The notes under the pieces are model-generated. The model had not been told where the DNA came from, ran no database searches, and worked only from the letters and a program-made list of their open reading frames with translations. Made by a program: the position numbers and the translations under genes. From positions 565,501 through 629,500 of the forward strand of contig NZ_CP060131.1 in NCBI RefSeq assembly GCF_014235185.1: DNA of 64,000 nt. Reading direction: 5' to 3'. This document shows, piece by piece, positions 8,838 to 17,747 of the stretch. Numbering within the stretch: position 1 is the first letter of the stretch; every line of letters begins with the position of its first letter. The DNA is from Pseudonocardia petroleophila. GTDB taxonomy: Bacteria > Actinomycetota > Actinomycetes > Mycobacteriales > Pseudonocardiaceae.

Positions 8838-11105
8838 GTGCGCGACCGCAGGCGGGCAGTGCCCGCAGTGCTCACCGCCGTCAGCATCGCCATCGTCGTC
8901 GCCTTGACGGCGCTCGCGGCGCCGGCAGCCCCGAGGATCGAGATCGCACAGTCGGGCCACTGGGTGGCCGACAAGACCCGGCGGACCGTGCTCCACATGC
9001 ACGGCGAGCCACCGGCCGTGGACGCCCGCGTCACCGTGCCCGACGACGTCGCCCAGGGCTCGTTCATGACGCTGCAGGGCGCCACCGAAGGCTTCGTCAT
9101 CGGTCGGGACGGGGCGTGGTCGTTCGACAAGGCGACGCTGGAGGCGGAGGCGACCACCCCGCTTCCCGGCACCGGCGAGAACCCGGTCGGGATCGAGGCC
9201 CCCGGCGGGCCCTACCTCGTGTACCGCACGCAGGGCACGATCGTCCGGCTCGGGCAGCCGCCGGTCGTCGTCGAAGCAGGGGGGCCGGTGAGCACGCCCG
9301 TGCGCACCGCCGACGGCACGGTCTGGGTGCACCGCGCTGACAACGGCGCGCTGTGCTCCGTCCGCCGGGACGCGCTGGAGATCGACTGCAGCGCCCGCGT
9401 CGCGCCGGGCACGGCCGGCGGGATCACAGTCGTGGGCGGGCGGGCGGTGTTCGTCGACACCGCAGGCGACGTCGCTCACCCGATCCGTCCAGGCGACCAG
9501 GGCGACGGTGCCCCTCTGGGCGCCGACCTGCCAGCAGATGCGCTCCTCCCCGACCAGTCCACGACATCACGGCTGCCGGTCGTGCTGCCCGGCACCACGA
9601 CGCTGCGTCTGCTGGACTCGTCGGGATTCGCGGAGGGCCGGGCCGCCGATGCGCCCGTCGACGTCGCGCTGGGTCGAGGGACCTTCAGCTCCCCGCTCGT
9701 CAGCGGCGACATCGTCGCGCTCCTCGAACTCACCGCCAGCACGCTCAGCACGTTCGACGCCACCGGCCGCCGGATCGCGGACCTGCGCCTGCCACCGGGC
9801 ACCGATCCCGGCGACGCCCGCCGCGGCGAGGACGGGCGGATCTACGTCGACCAGCCCGACGGGTCCCGCACGGACGTCGTCCAGGCCGACGGCACGATCT
9901 CCAGCCTGGATCTCGGGCTAGGTACCCGCGAGACCGTCGCCAGCGCCGCGCCGGCGGACCAGGTCAGGCCGGTCGCGCCGCCGCCACCGGGTGAGCTGAT
10001 CGCACCGCCGATCGACCCGACGGCCGCCACCGCGTCCGCGCCGGGCGGGCCCGTGCTGCCGAACCCGGGCCCGGGCGGCGGGACGGGAACCGGTGCCGGA
10101 CCGGGCGCCGGCCCGCCTGCGGAACCGGGTCCGCCTGCACCGCCGATCCAGGTTCTCGCGGCGCTCGAGGCCGCGGGCACGGTCACCGTGACCTGGGCCG
10201 ACGGGGGCGGCGGGAACGTCGACCTGTTCACGGTCACCAGCAGCCGCGGCGACACCGCCCAGGTCAACGCGGGCCGGGCGGCCTTCCCCGCCCTGCTGGC
10301 CGGCGAGACCTACATCTTTACTGTCGTCGCGACCAACGAGTCGGGCACGAGCGCACCCTCCGCGCCCAGCAACCCCGTCACGATCCCACAGGCGCCCCAG
10401 CCGCTACCGCCCGATCCGCCCGCGAACCTCGCCGTGGCGTTCACGAAGACCGGCCCCGACAGCGGTACGGCGGCAGTCACCTGGACGACACCGAACCTCA
10501 ACGGCGGGACGCTGGTCCGATACGAGGCGACGCCGCCGAGCACGCCCAGGTCCACAGTGGCCACGTCGGTACAGCTGAGCGCACCGGCGGACTTCGACTG
10601 CAGCGGGCCAGCCACGTTCCGGGTGCGCACAGTGGCCTCGGTCGGCGGGGTCGAGCAGACGAGCCCCTACAGCGAGACGACGCTCGCGACCGGCTGCCCC
10701 ATCACGAGCAGCCGGATGTACCTCTCCCCGGCCTCGGCAACCCTCCGGGTCGGCGAGTCGATCACGTTGACGGCCATGCTCGCGATCGGCAGCAGACCGG
10801 TCAACGCCGCGCAGGCCGACTTCGCGTTCCCGACCGACGTGTTCCGGTGCGTGACGGCCGAGGCCGACCCCAGCTGGGACGTCTTCGCCGAAGCGGGGTG
10901 CTCGGGAGGTAGCGGCCGCATCGCCGTCGGCAAAATCCCACCGCCACGGACGGGCACGGTGGCCGTCGGCACCATCACCTTCACCGCGCTGGCCCCGGGC
11001 GCAACCACCGTCTCGCTGACGTCCGAGTCGATGGCGCTGGCCGACGACGGCAACGACGACACGGTCGGTTCGAGATCCGGTGGCACCTACACGGTCACGC
11101 AGTAG
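8838..11105 (+). CDS. Membrane-anchored surface protein with FN3 repeats and cohesin-like domain
   Basis: A 755-residue protein from GTG 8838 (AGGGGGG upstream). An Arg-rich start and hydrophobic helix (about residues 8-27) form a signal anchor. Residues 30-375 are beta-rich, with repeated short strands resembling a propeller. A Pro/Gly-rich linker follows (about 390-435). Two fibronectin type III domains cover about 435-516 and 523-618. The final 130 residues resemble a cohesin-type beta-sandwich (RVGESITLTAMLAI, VNAAQADFAFPTDVF, VAVGTITFTALAPG). This is the counterpart of the Fn3 protein in the bifidobacterial PFNA cluster. It is likely extracellular and may be a ligand-binding or adhesive component. 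The cohesin call is from pattern, not a search. Confidence 0.72.
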   Translation: MRDRRRAVPAVLTAVSIAIVVALTALAAPAAPRIEIAQSGHWVADKTRRTVLHMHGEPPAVDARVTVPDDVAQGSFMTLQGATEGFVIGRDGAWSFDKATLEAEATTPLPGTGENPVGIEAPGGPYLVYRTQGTIVRLGQPPVVVEAGGPVSTPVRTADGTVWVHRADNGALCSVRRDALEIDCSARVAPGTAGGITVVGGRAVFVDTAGDVAHPIRPGDQGDGAPLGADLPADALLPDQSTTSRLPVVLPGTTTLRLLDSSGFAEGRAADAPVDVALGRGTFSSPLVSGDIVALLELTASTLSTFDATGRRIADLRLPPGTDPGDARRGEDGRIYVDQPDGSRTDVVQADGTISSLDLGLGTRETVASAAPADQVRPVAPPPPGELIAPPIDPTAATASAPGGPVLPNPGPGGGTGTGAGPGAGPPAEPGPPAPPIQVLAALEAAGTVTVTWADGGGGNVDLFTVTSSRGDTAQVNAGRAAFPALLAGETYIFTVVATNESGTSAPSAPSNPVTIPQAPQPLPPDPPANLAVAFTKTGPDSGTAAVTWTTPNLNGGTLVRYEATPPSTPRSTVATSVQLSAPADFDCSGPATFRVRTVASVGGVEQTSPYSETTLATGCPITSSRMYLSPASATLRVGESITLTAMLAIGSRPVNAAQADFAFPTDVFRCVTAEADPSWDVFAEAGCSGGSGRIAVGKIPPPRTGTVAVGTITFTALAPGATTVSLTSESMALADDGNDDTVGSRSGGTYTVTQ

Positions 11106-11120
11106 AGACAGAAGGAACCG

Positions 11121-12140
11121 ATGAACGCACCTTTCGATCCCGGCGCTGCATACCGCGCGATAGCGGACAACGTGCAGCAGATCGTCCAGGGCAAGCCCGA
11201 GGTCGTGCGTCTGGCGATCGTCGCCCTGTTCGCCGAGGGCCACATCCTGCTCGAGGACGTCCCCGGGCTCGGGAAGACAACCCTGGCGCACTGCATCGCC
11301 CGCAGCATCGCGGGCGGCTTCAACCGGATCCAGTTCACCCCCGACCTGCTGCCCGGCGACATCACCGGCAGCATGGTCTACCACCAGGCCGACGGCAGGC
11401 TCGACTTCCGGCCGGGCGCGGTGTTCACCAACGTGCTGGTGGCAGACGAGATCAACCGAGGCACCCCGAAGACGCAGTCGGCCCTGTTGGAGGTGATGGC
11501 GGAGGGCCGGGTGACGGTCGACGCCACCTCCCACCCGGTGCCGCACCCGTTCATCGTGGTCGCCACCCAGAACCCGATCGAGCTGGAGGGCACCTACCGC
11601 CTGCCGGAGGCGCAGCTCGACCGTTTCCTGGTCCGGCTGAAGGTCGACTACCCCGACCACGACGCCGAGCTCGCCGTCGTGATGGGCAACGCTGCGGGCC
11701 ACCACCCCGAGCAGCTCCAGCCGGTGATCGACATCGCGACACTGCAGCAGGTGCTGATGGCCGTGCGGCAGACCTTCGTCGACCCGCAGGTCGCGTCGTA
11801 TGCAATTCGACTGGCCGCGGCCACCCGCACCCACCCGGCCATCCGGTACGGGGCGAGCCCGCGCGGCAGCATCGGCATCGTCCGGGCCGCCCGAGCGCTC
11901 GCCGCCACGCAGAGCCGCGCGTTCGTGACCCCCGACGACGTCAAGGCGGTCGCCCCGGCGGTGCTCACCCACCGCCTCGTCCTCACCCCCGACGCCGAGC
12001 TCAACCGCTACACGGGGACGCAGGTGGTGCGAGAGGTACTGGAGACCGTCGCAGCCCCCGGCCTGCTCCCGTCCGGCGCGACCACCATCGGTCCGGGGAT
12101 GTCACCCGGGATGTCGACGATCTCGCCGCCGCCGCGGTGA
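11121..12140 (+). CDS. MoxR-family AAA+ ATPase
   Basis: A 339-residue protein 15 bp after the FN3 gene with ribosome site AGAAGGA. It has Walker A DVPGLGKTTLAH (residues about 46-57), Walker B VLVADEINRG (about 107), sensor 1 ATQNPIE and the arginine-finger region QLDRF. The lid domain follows. MoxR ATPases act as chaperones that mature or assemble partner complexes, typically with a DUF58 or VWA protein. Here the next gene encodes DUF58 and overlaps it by 4 bp. It is cytoplasmic. Confidence 0.93.
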   Translation: MNAPFDPGAAYRAIADNVQQIVQGKPEVVRLAIVALFAEGHILLEDVPGLGKTTLAHCIARSIAGGFNRIQFTPDLLPGDITGSMVYHQADGRLDFRPGAVFTNVLVADEINRGTPKTQSALLEVMAEGRVTVDATSHPVPHPFIVVATQNPIELEGTYRLPEAQLDRFLVRLKVDYPDHDAELAVVMGNAAGHHPEQLQPVIDIATLQQVLMAVRQTFVDPQVASYAIRLAAATRTHPAIRYGASPRGSIGIVRAARALAATQSRAFVTPDDVKAVAPAVLTHRLVLTPDAELNRYTGTQVVREVLETVAAPGLLPSGATTIGPGMSPGMSTISPPPR

Positions 12141-13288
12141 GCGGCCCCAGACCTACCCGGCGCGGGATCGGTGCCGCCGCTGCGGCGGTGGCGCTGTGGA
12201 GCGCCGGGCTGACGCTCGGGCTTCCGGTCCTGCGTGGCCTGGGCGGGTTCGCGCTCGGCGCGTTCGTGGTTGCCCTGGTGCCGGTGCTGGTGCGGGTGCG
12301 GCCGGTCGCCGAGCGCACCGTCGAACCGACCCGCCTCGAGCGCGGCGACCGGGCCACCGCGCGACTGGTGATCCACAACCCTCGCAACCAGCGACAGGCC
12401 GCCTTTACCGCGATCGACCGCATTGCCGGGACGATCGTCGAGGTGCCGGTCCCGGCGCTGGCTCCGGGGGCCACGTTCGAGCACGTCTACGAGGTGCCGG
12501 CCACCCGCCGTGGCCGGCTGGAGATCGGCCCGCTGTCGATCGACCGGGCGGATCCGCTCGGACTGGCCCGCTCGCGCACCGACCTCGGCGACGTCCGGTC
12601 CCTGTGGGTGCATCCGCGGCGCCTACCGGTCGAGGTTGTCGCGAGCGGGCGCCTCCGCCATCACCACGACGGCGTGTCGACCGACCAGCCGATCCGCGGG
12701 TCGAACGACGTCCGGTCGTTGCGCGAGTACGTCCCGGGCGACGAGCTGCGCCACGTCCATGCTCGCGCGAGCGCCCGCACCGGGACGTTGTTCGTGCGCG
12801 AGCTGGTCGATCCGGTCCAGCCGCATTGCACGCTCGTACTGGACAACCGTCCGGCCGCGTTGACCGCCGACGCGTTCGAGGAGGCTGTCGAGGTCGCCGC
12901 GTCGATCGCGTGGTCGGCGGTGCAGCAGGGGCATCGCGTCGTCCTGTGCACGGCGGAGGGCGACCGCTCACCTGCGGCGGAGCGTCCCGATGCGATGCAG
13001 CCCCTCCTGGACCGGCTCGCGTCGGTGGAACAGGTGCCCTCCACCGACCCGGTCCGCGCGCTGGAGGCCGTCGCCAGGGGCATCCGCGGCGGATGGCTCG
13101 TCGTCATCACCGGCGCCGCGGATCGGAAGGTGCTGGCGCAGCTCGGGGGCATGCGCGGGTTCGACCCGATCACCGTCTTCGACGTGTCCGGGTGGCTCGA
13201 GACGGTGTCCGCGCCAGGTGTCACGGTCATCCGCGGCGGCACGGCGCCCGAGGCAGTCGGCCGGTGGGACCGGGTCGCCCGCCGATGA
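12137..13288 (+). CDS. DUF58 domain protein, partner of MoxR
   Basis: A 383-residue protein starting GTG within the moxR stop. Two hydrophobic segments near the N-terminus (residues 10-55) give membrane anchoring. A beta-rich region follows (residues 60-160), then the DUF58 signature SNDVRSLREYVPGDELRHVH around residue 195 and a von Willebrand-like region (HCTLVLDNRPAAL). DUF58 proteins pair with MoxR ATPases in nearly all bacteria. The usual W after the R-x-I/H step (RRIDW) is replaced here by HVHA. The start of the transglutaminase-fold gene overlaps its stop. Confidence 0.88.
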   Translation: MSGPRPTRRGIGAAAAAVALWSAGLTLGLPVLRGLGGFALGAFVVALVPVLVRVRPVAERTVEPTRLERGDRATARLVIHNPRNQRQAAFTAIDRIAGTIVEVPVPALAPGATFEHVYEVPATRRGRLEIGPLSIDRADPLGLARSRTDLGDVRSLWVHPRRLPVEVVASGRLRHHHDGVSTDQPIRGSNDVRSLREYVPGDELRHVHARASARTGTLFVRELVDPVQPHCTLVLDNRPAALTADAFEEAVEVAASIAWSAVQQGHRVVLCTAEGDRSPAAERPDAMQPLLDRLASVEQVPSTDPVRALEAVARGIRGGWLVVITGAADRKVLAQLGGMRGFDPITVFDVSGWLETVSAPGVTVIRGGTAPEAVGRWDRVARR

Positions 13289-15372
13289 GCAATGCTCGCT
13301 GGACCGTGCCCGCCGTGCTCCTCGCCGTCGCCGTGGCCGCGCTGGGATGGGCGCCCACCTTCACGCTGTGGCCCCTGGTGCTGCCCGTACTCGGGACCCT
13401 GGTGGCAGTCCTCGTTGCCGATCAGGTGACGGTCGGGCGCCCGGGCGCGGACGCGGTCCGTCCCGCGCTCGCCATCGTCCTCGGCGGTGCGGCGCTGCTG
13501 CTGTCGCTAACGTTGCCGACCGGGGCCGCGCCGTCGACTGTGCTCGACGGCATCGTGAACGGCTGGCAGCTCACCCTCGACTCGACGCTCCCGGCCCGTC
13601 CTGACGTCGCCGCACTCGCCTTCGTCCCGGCGCTGGTACTGGTCGCCGGCGTGCTCGCGACGGAGTGGACCCGCCACGGCGCCGGACCGTTCGTCGCGCT
13701 CCTGCCCGGCCTGGCCGTTCTGGTGCTCGGCCAGTTGTTCCGGACCGCAACGGGTGCCGCGGCCGTCGGGGTCGGGGCGGGCTTCGGGCTCACCGCCATC
13801 GCGGTGCTGCTGTCCGACTGGCCGCGAGCCCGCGCCGGTGGGCGGCGCTCGGCGGGGTGGGCCCCGGTGCTCGCCACGGTCATTACCGCGGTGGCGGCAG
13901 CCGTGGCCGCCACCGCGGTCGCGCTGCCCGACCGGCCGGCGGTGAGCCTCCAGGACGGACGGTCCACCGGAGGCACCATCCACATCCCCGATCCGCTCGA
14001 TCAGATCGCGACGCTCCTCGCGGACGGGGAGCGGGTCGCGTTCCGCGTCCGGTCCGATGCCCCGGTCGACCGCTGGCAGGTGGTGGTCCTCGACCGCTTC
14101 GACGGCACCAACTGGTCCACCGGGGCGCGGCTCCGACACCTCGGCACGGAGCTTCCCGAGCCCGAGGTCGCCACCGAGCTCACGACGGCCAGGGCCGACA
14201 TCGCCGCTGTCGACCTTGACGGGCCCTGGCTGCCGTCGCAGTCCCGGCTGCGCCGCGCCGACGACGTCCGCCCGCTCGTCGACGCCGCGACCGGTGTGCT
14301 GGCCCGCGGGACCGAGCCGGTCGACCACTACTCGCTGAGCTGGAACGACCTACGGATCGACGCCAAGGACCTCACCACGTCGGCGATCGATCCCGCGCCG
14401 ACGGGCGCGATCGAGGTCGCCGCGGTGCCCGTCGGCATCGCCGATCTCGCGCGCCAGGCCGTCGGGCAGAACACCGCCCCCACCGTGCAGGCGGCGCTCG
14501 TGCTGGAGAAATGGCTTCGCGACGGCTACCAGGTGGCCACCGGGACGGACATCCCCACCGGACATTCCACCGCGCAGCTCCTGCACTTCCTCACCGGGAC
14601 GAAGCGCGGCACGAGCGAGCAGTTCGCCACCTCCTACGCCCTCATGGCACGCAGCCTGGGGATCCCGGTGCGGGTCGTCGTCGGGTTCCGGGACGACGGC
14701 AGCACTATCGTCCACGCCAACGACGTGCTCGCTTGGCCGGAGATCGCCGTCGACGGTGTCGGCTGGGTGCCCCTCGACCCGACCGGCGGGGCCAGCAACA
14801 GCTCGGCCGACCGTTCGGGACTCTCGGCCGCCACCCAGGCCGCACGGGAGGAGCTGCCGGACCCGAGCCAGCTGGCCACCCAACAGCCCGGCGGGACGCC
14901 GCCCGCCGCGGAGGAGCCGGTCGGGCCGCGCGGTCTCCTCGTCTGGCCCGCGGTCGCGCTCCTGCTCGCCGCGGTCGCGGCGATCCCGGTGGCCAAGCGG
15001 GTGCGCCGGGCGCTCCGCCGGCGCGCACCCTCCCGCGAGGCCGTGACGAACGCCTGGCGCGACACCCGCGACAGCATGCGCGACCAGGGGATCCACGTTC
15101 CGCCGGGTGCGACCGTGCGCGACACGATCGGCACGGCCGGGACCGGTGCCGACGACCTCGAAGACCTCGCCCGGTGCGTCGACCTGGCCCTGTGGACCGG
15201 ACGGGACCCGGACCCCTCGGTGGTCGACGGGGCCTGGGCTGCCGCGGGCGCCGTCCGCCGCTCGCTGAGCAGCGGCGGCTTCCGACCCCGGTTCCGGTCG
15301 CAGTTCGCGGTCGACGGCCTCCGTGCGGAGCGCGTTCAGCCGGCCGGGCAGCTGGCGTCGCGCACCGGCTGA
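13285..15372 (+). CDS. TgpA-like membrane protein with degenerate transglutaminase domain
   Basis: A 695-residue protein, ATG overlapping the DUF58 stop. The N-terminal 215 residues hold six or more membrane helices, followed by a large extracytoplasmic region. The transglutaminase-like core lies near residues 400-505, then a further helix (about 552-570) and a cytoplasmic tail. The triad is broken: Ser444 stands where the Cys is expected (GTSEQFATSYALMARSLGIP), Leu482 replaces His (NDVLAWPEI), and only Asp498 (WVPLDPT) remains. Spacings of 38 and 16 residues fit the normal triad, so these are substitutions and not misalignment. It is likely a non-catalytic scaffold or ligand binder. Its 3' end overlaps the convergent kinase by 37 bp. 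Confidence 0.85.
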   Translation: MSNARWTVPAVLLAVAVAALGWAPTFTLWPLVLPVLGTLVAVLVADQVTVGRPGADAVRPALAIVLGGAALLLSLTLPTGAAPSTVLDGIVNGWQLTLDSTLPARPDVAALAFVPALVLVAGVLATEWTRHGAGPFVALLPGLAVLVLGQLFRTATGAAAVGVGAGFGLTAIAVLLSDWPRARAGGRRSAGWAPVLATVITAVAAAVAATAVALPDRPAVSLQDGRSTGGTIHIPDPLDQIATLLADGERVAFRVRSDAPVDRWQVVVLDRFDGTNWSTGARLRHLGTELPEPEVATELTTARADIAAVDLDGPWLPSQSRLRRADDVRPLVDAATGVLARGTEPVDHYSLSWNDLRIDAKDLTTSAIDPAPTGAIEVAAVPVGIADLARQAVGQNTAPTVQAALVLEKWLRDGYQVATGTDIPTGHSTAQLLHFLTGTKRGTSEQFATSYALMARSLGIPVRVVVGFRDDGSTIVHANDVLAWPEIAVDGVGWVPLDPTGGASNSSADRSGLSAATQAAREELPDPSQLATQQPGGTPPAAEEPVGPRGLLVWPAVALLLAAVAAIPVAKRVRRALRRRAPSREAVTNAWRDTRDSMRDQGIHVPPGATVRDTIGTAGTGADDLEDLARCVDLALWTGRDPDPSVVDGAWAAAGAVRRSLSSGGFRPRFRSQFAVDGLRAERVQPAGQLASRTG

Positions 15373-16763
15373 ACGTTGCTCGAGACCAGCTGGCCGCCAT
15401 CCGTGCCGGAGACGCGGAAGCAGTAGCGCACCCCGGGCTGCACCGCGACCTCCGCGGAGTCGACCCGCCCGGCCAGTACCGTCGAGGGTCGACCGCCCTC
15501 CGGGGTGATCTCGACGCCGTAGTCGAGATCGGGCCCGGTCCACGTGAGCCGTACCCGGGCCCCGGAGTCGACGACAGGCTGCAGGACCAGATCGACCGGC
15601 GTCACCGCCCCCGGACCGTCGACCTCGGAGGTGGGATCCCACAGGAGATAGCCACCGACGAGAGCCACCGCAGTTGCGCTGGACGCGACGGCCGTGGCCC
15701 ACGTACGTCGGCGCGGGCGGGCCGGCCCGTCGAGCGGCGCCCGCTCGACGGCCGGGTCCACGACAGGCGGTCCGTACCGCGGGGCATCTCGCGGCACGAC
15801 CGGTGGTTGCCGCGGCGCGTCGTGGGGAGGCCCGGCCCACCGGTCCTGCGTGGGCGCGAAGGCGCGGGGCGGGACCGCTGCCGGGCGCGGAGCGGGCGGG
15901 CGCACCGGGACCGTGGAGCCCGCGGCGACGATGCGGGCCGCAGCCGCCCCGAGGTCGCCCGCCGAGCGGTACCGGTCCTCCGGACGGACCTCCATTGCCC
16001 GCAGCAACACGCCGTCGAGTCCCTCGGCCATCCGCCGGTCCGGTACCACCTCGGCGATTGTCGACCCGGGCGCGCCGATCGTCGCCCACCGCCCGAACAG
16101 ACGCCCCACCAGCGCCATCTGCAGGGTCCTGCCCAGCGAGTAGACATCGCTGGCGACACTGGCCGGATCCCCTGCGAACAGTTCGTGCGCCATGTACGCC
16201 GGCGTTCCGACGACCCCGCCCGTGGAGGTGATGTGCACGCTCGACGCCGCCACGGACCGGGTCAGACCGAAGTCCGCGAGATAGGCGACCGCGTCGGTGC
16301 CGGTCCCGCCCACCAGGATGTTCGCGGGCTTCACGTCGCGGTGGACCACACCCTCGGCGTGCGCGGCGTCGAGCGCCGCGGCGACCTGGCCGATCAGCCG
16401 GACGGCCGCGGCCGGCGCGAGTCGGCCCTGCTCCTCGATGAGCTCCTTCAGGTTCATGCCGTCGATGTACCTGGTGACCAGGTAGAGCAGGCCGTTGTCG
16501 TCGCCGGCGCGGTACACGGGCACGGCATGGGGATGGTCGATGCGAGCGGCCATGCGGGCCTCGCGCTTGAACCGCTGCACGAAGTCGCCGTCGGACGCGT
16601 GTTCGGCGGCGATGACCTTGATCGCCACCAGGCGGTCCAGCTCCGGGTCGAGCGCCTGGTAGACGGCCCCCATCGCGCCCCGACCCAGCTCCCGCCGAAT
16701 GGTCATGCCAGCGAGGGTCAAGCCTTCCTTGAGCTCGTGCATCGTCCATTCGGTCGCCGCCAA
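15336..16763 (-). CDS. Receptor-type serine/threonine protein kinase
   Basis: A PknB-type kinase of up to 475 residues. Gly-rich loop LGRGAMGAVY (26-35), Lys49 (VAIKV), HRDVKPANIL (141-150) and DFG (164-166) are intact, so it should be active. The APE motif reads AHE (192-194). A Pro-rich juxtamembrane stretch (285-350) leads to one membrane helix (about 355-375). An extracellular FN3-like domain of about 90 residues follows (TPVDLVLQPVVDSGARVRLT, with two late Cys). Start is TTG 16763 or ATG 16742; neither has a strong ribosome site. Convergence on the PFNA-like operon suggests it phosphorylates components read by the FHA-like protein. No PP2C gene is in the window. Confidence 0.9.
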   Translation of the reverse strand: MAATEWTMHELKEGLTLAGMTIRRELGRGAMGAVYQALDPELDRLVAIKVIAAEHASDGDFVQRFKREARMAARIDHPHAVPVYRAGDDNGLLYLVTRYIDGMNLKELIEEQGRLAPAAAVRLIGQVAAALDAAHAEGVVHRDVKPANILVGGTGTDAVAYLADFGLTRSVAASSVHITSTGGVVGTPAYMAHELFAGDPASVASDVYSLGRTLQMALVGRLFGRWATIGAPGSTIAEVVPDRRMAEGLDGVLLRAMEVRPEDRYRSAGDLGAAAARIVAAGSTVPVRPPAPRPAAVPPRAFAPTQDRWAGPPHDAPRQPPVVPRDAPRYGPPVVDPAVERAPLDGPARPRRRTWATAVASSATAVALVGGYLLWDPTSEVDGPGAVTPVDLVLQPVVDSGARVRLTWTGPDLDYGVEITPEGGRPSTVLAGRVDSAEVAVQPGVRYCFRVSGTDGGQLVSSNVQPVRDASCPAG

Positions 16764-16979
16764 CCGCCCACCCGTTACACCCCAGACGTGATCTGTGCCG
16801 CCGACGTGGCGTGCTCGTCAGGTGCGTACCAACGAGTCGTTGCCGTAGAGCGGCCGACACATCGATCATGTCGCTCACCAGCCTGGATGCCCACGACGTT
16901 GCAGAAGAGCGCCGCCGGATCCAGAAATCTGGCTGTGGGAGTGGTCAAGCCGGCCCGGTGATGGTGGGCTGGTGATGGT

Positions 16980-17147
16980 GGCAGCGGGTGCTCCGGCAAC
17001 CGCCAGCTCAACAAGGCCCTGCACGTCATCGCCCTGTCCCAGCTCAGGCACGACCCCGACGCCCGCGCCTACGCCGACAAGCGCCGAAGCGAGGGCGAGA
17101 CCGACCGAGCGAGCGATCAAGCGCTGCCTCAAGCGCTAATCGCCCGC
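16980..17147 (+). pseudogene. Remnant of an IS110-family transposase C-terminus
   Basis: Translation from 16994 gives GNRQLNKALHVIALSQLR, then HDPDARAYADKRRSEGETDR. This is the conserved C-terminal transposase_20 segment of IS110/IS1111-type enzymes. A one-base shift then moves the match to another frame (AIKRCLKR), and a missing base gives TAA where a Tyr codon is expected before the IARQ-like end. The N-terminal DEDD catalytic part is absent. It is a decayed fragment. Confidence 0.75.
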
Positions 17148-17223
17148 CAGCCCTACCGCCAGCTCGAGAACCCGCCCACCTCACCCGCTTGCACCCGCTG
17201 GACACACCAAAGGAGCGTCCCCC

Positions 17224-17386
17224 GGCACCTTCCGTGAAGCGGCCAGTCTTCAGGCCGCCGCTGCGGCAGTGATCGCCGAGCGCAGCGAGCTCGAAGAGAC
17301 TGGCCGGGCCGGTGTTGCACGGGCGGTCGGGATCAGCACGGTGAAGTACGCCGACTTGTCCAGCGCGCGCGAGCAGGCCCCTACGT
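17224..17386 (+). pseudogene. Probable argS (arginyl-tRNA synthetase) fragment
   Basis: The frame encodes VARAVGISTVKYADLSSARE, preceded by VIAERSELEETGRAG. It closely matches the ArgS segment in which a conserved VGIGAVKYADLS block precedes the anticodon-binding domain. The similarity stops abruptly, where DYVFDWD would be expected, and there is no start or catalytic HIGH region. It is inferred to be a captured and decayed fragment of a synthetase gene. Confidence 0.5.
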
Positions 17387-17610
17387 CGTCATCCAGGGAG
17401 GCGGTCAACACCCACGGCGCACTTGACCGCGGTCAAACACCGCCAGCGATCGACAGCCCGCGCCGCAGTCCCCGGGTGGTCCCCAAAAGATCAATTATGT
17501 CGATCACTCGGCCCATCACCAAACGGTACCGAGAACGCTGCGGTGGACACGTCACTGCAGCTCAGAGCCACAAGGACGATGACAACACGTCCCGGACAAC
17601 TGTCTACGGT

Positions 17611-17686
<76 letters not shown>

Positions 17687-17747
17687 TTGCCCCGACGAAG
17701 TTACACGAGGCCCGATCCCCCGCGACAACCGGGTCGGTCTCGCGGGG

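Larger units (their letters stand above)
16764..17610. other. Gene-poor right end of the island with gene scraps
   Basis: No intact gene is seen between the kinase start and tRNA-Ala. The stretch contains the IS110-type transposase remnant (about 16980-17147), a probable argS remnant (about 17224-17386) and, at about 17476, a GTGGTCCCC motif also present twice near the left end. The remainder shows nothing recognisable. Confidence 0.55.
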
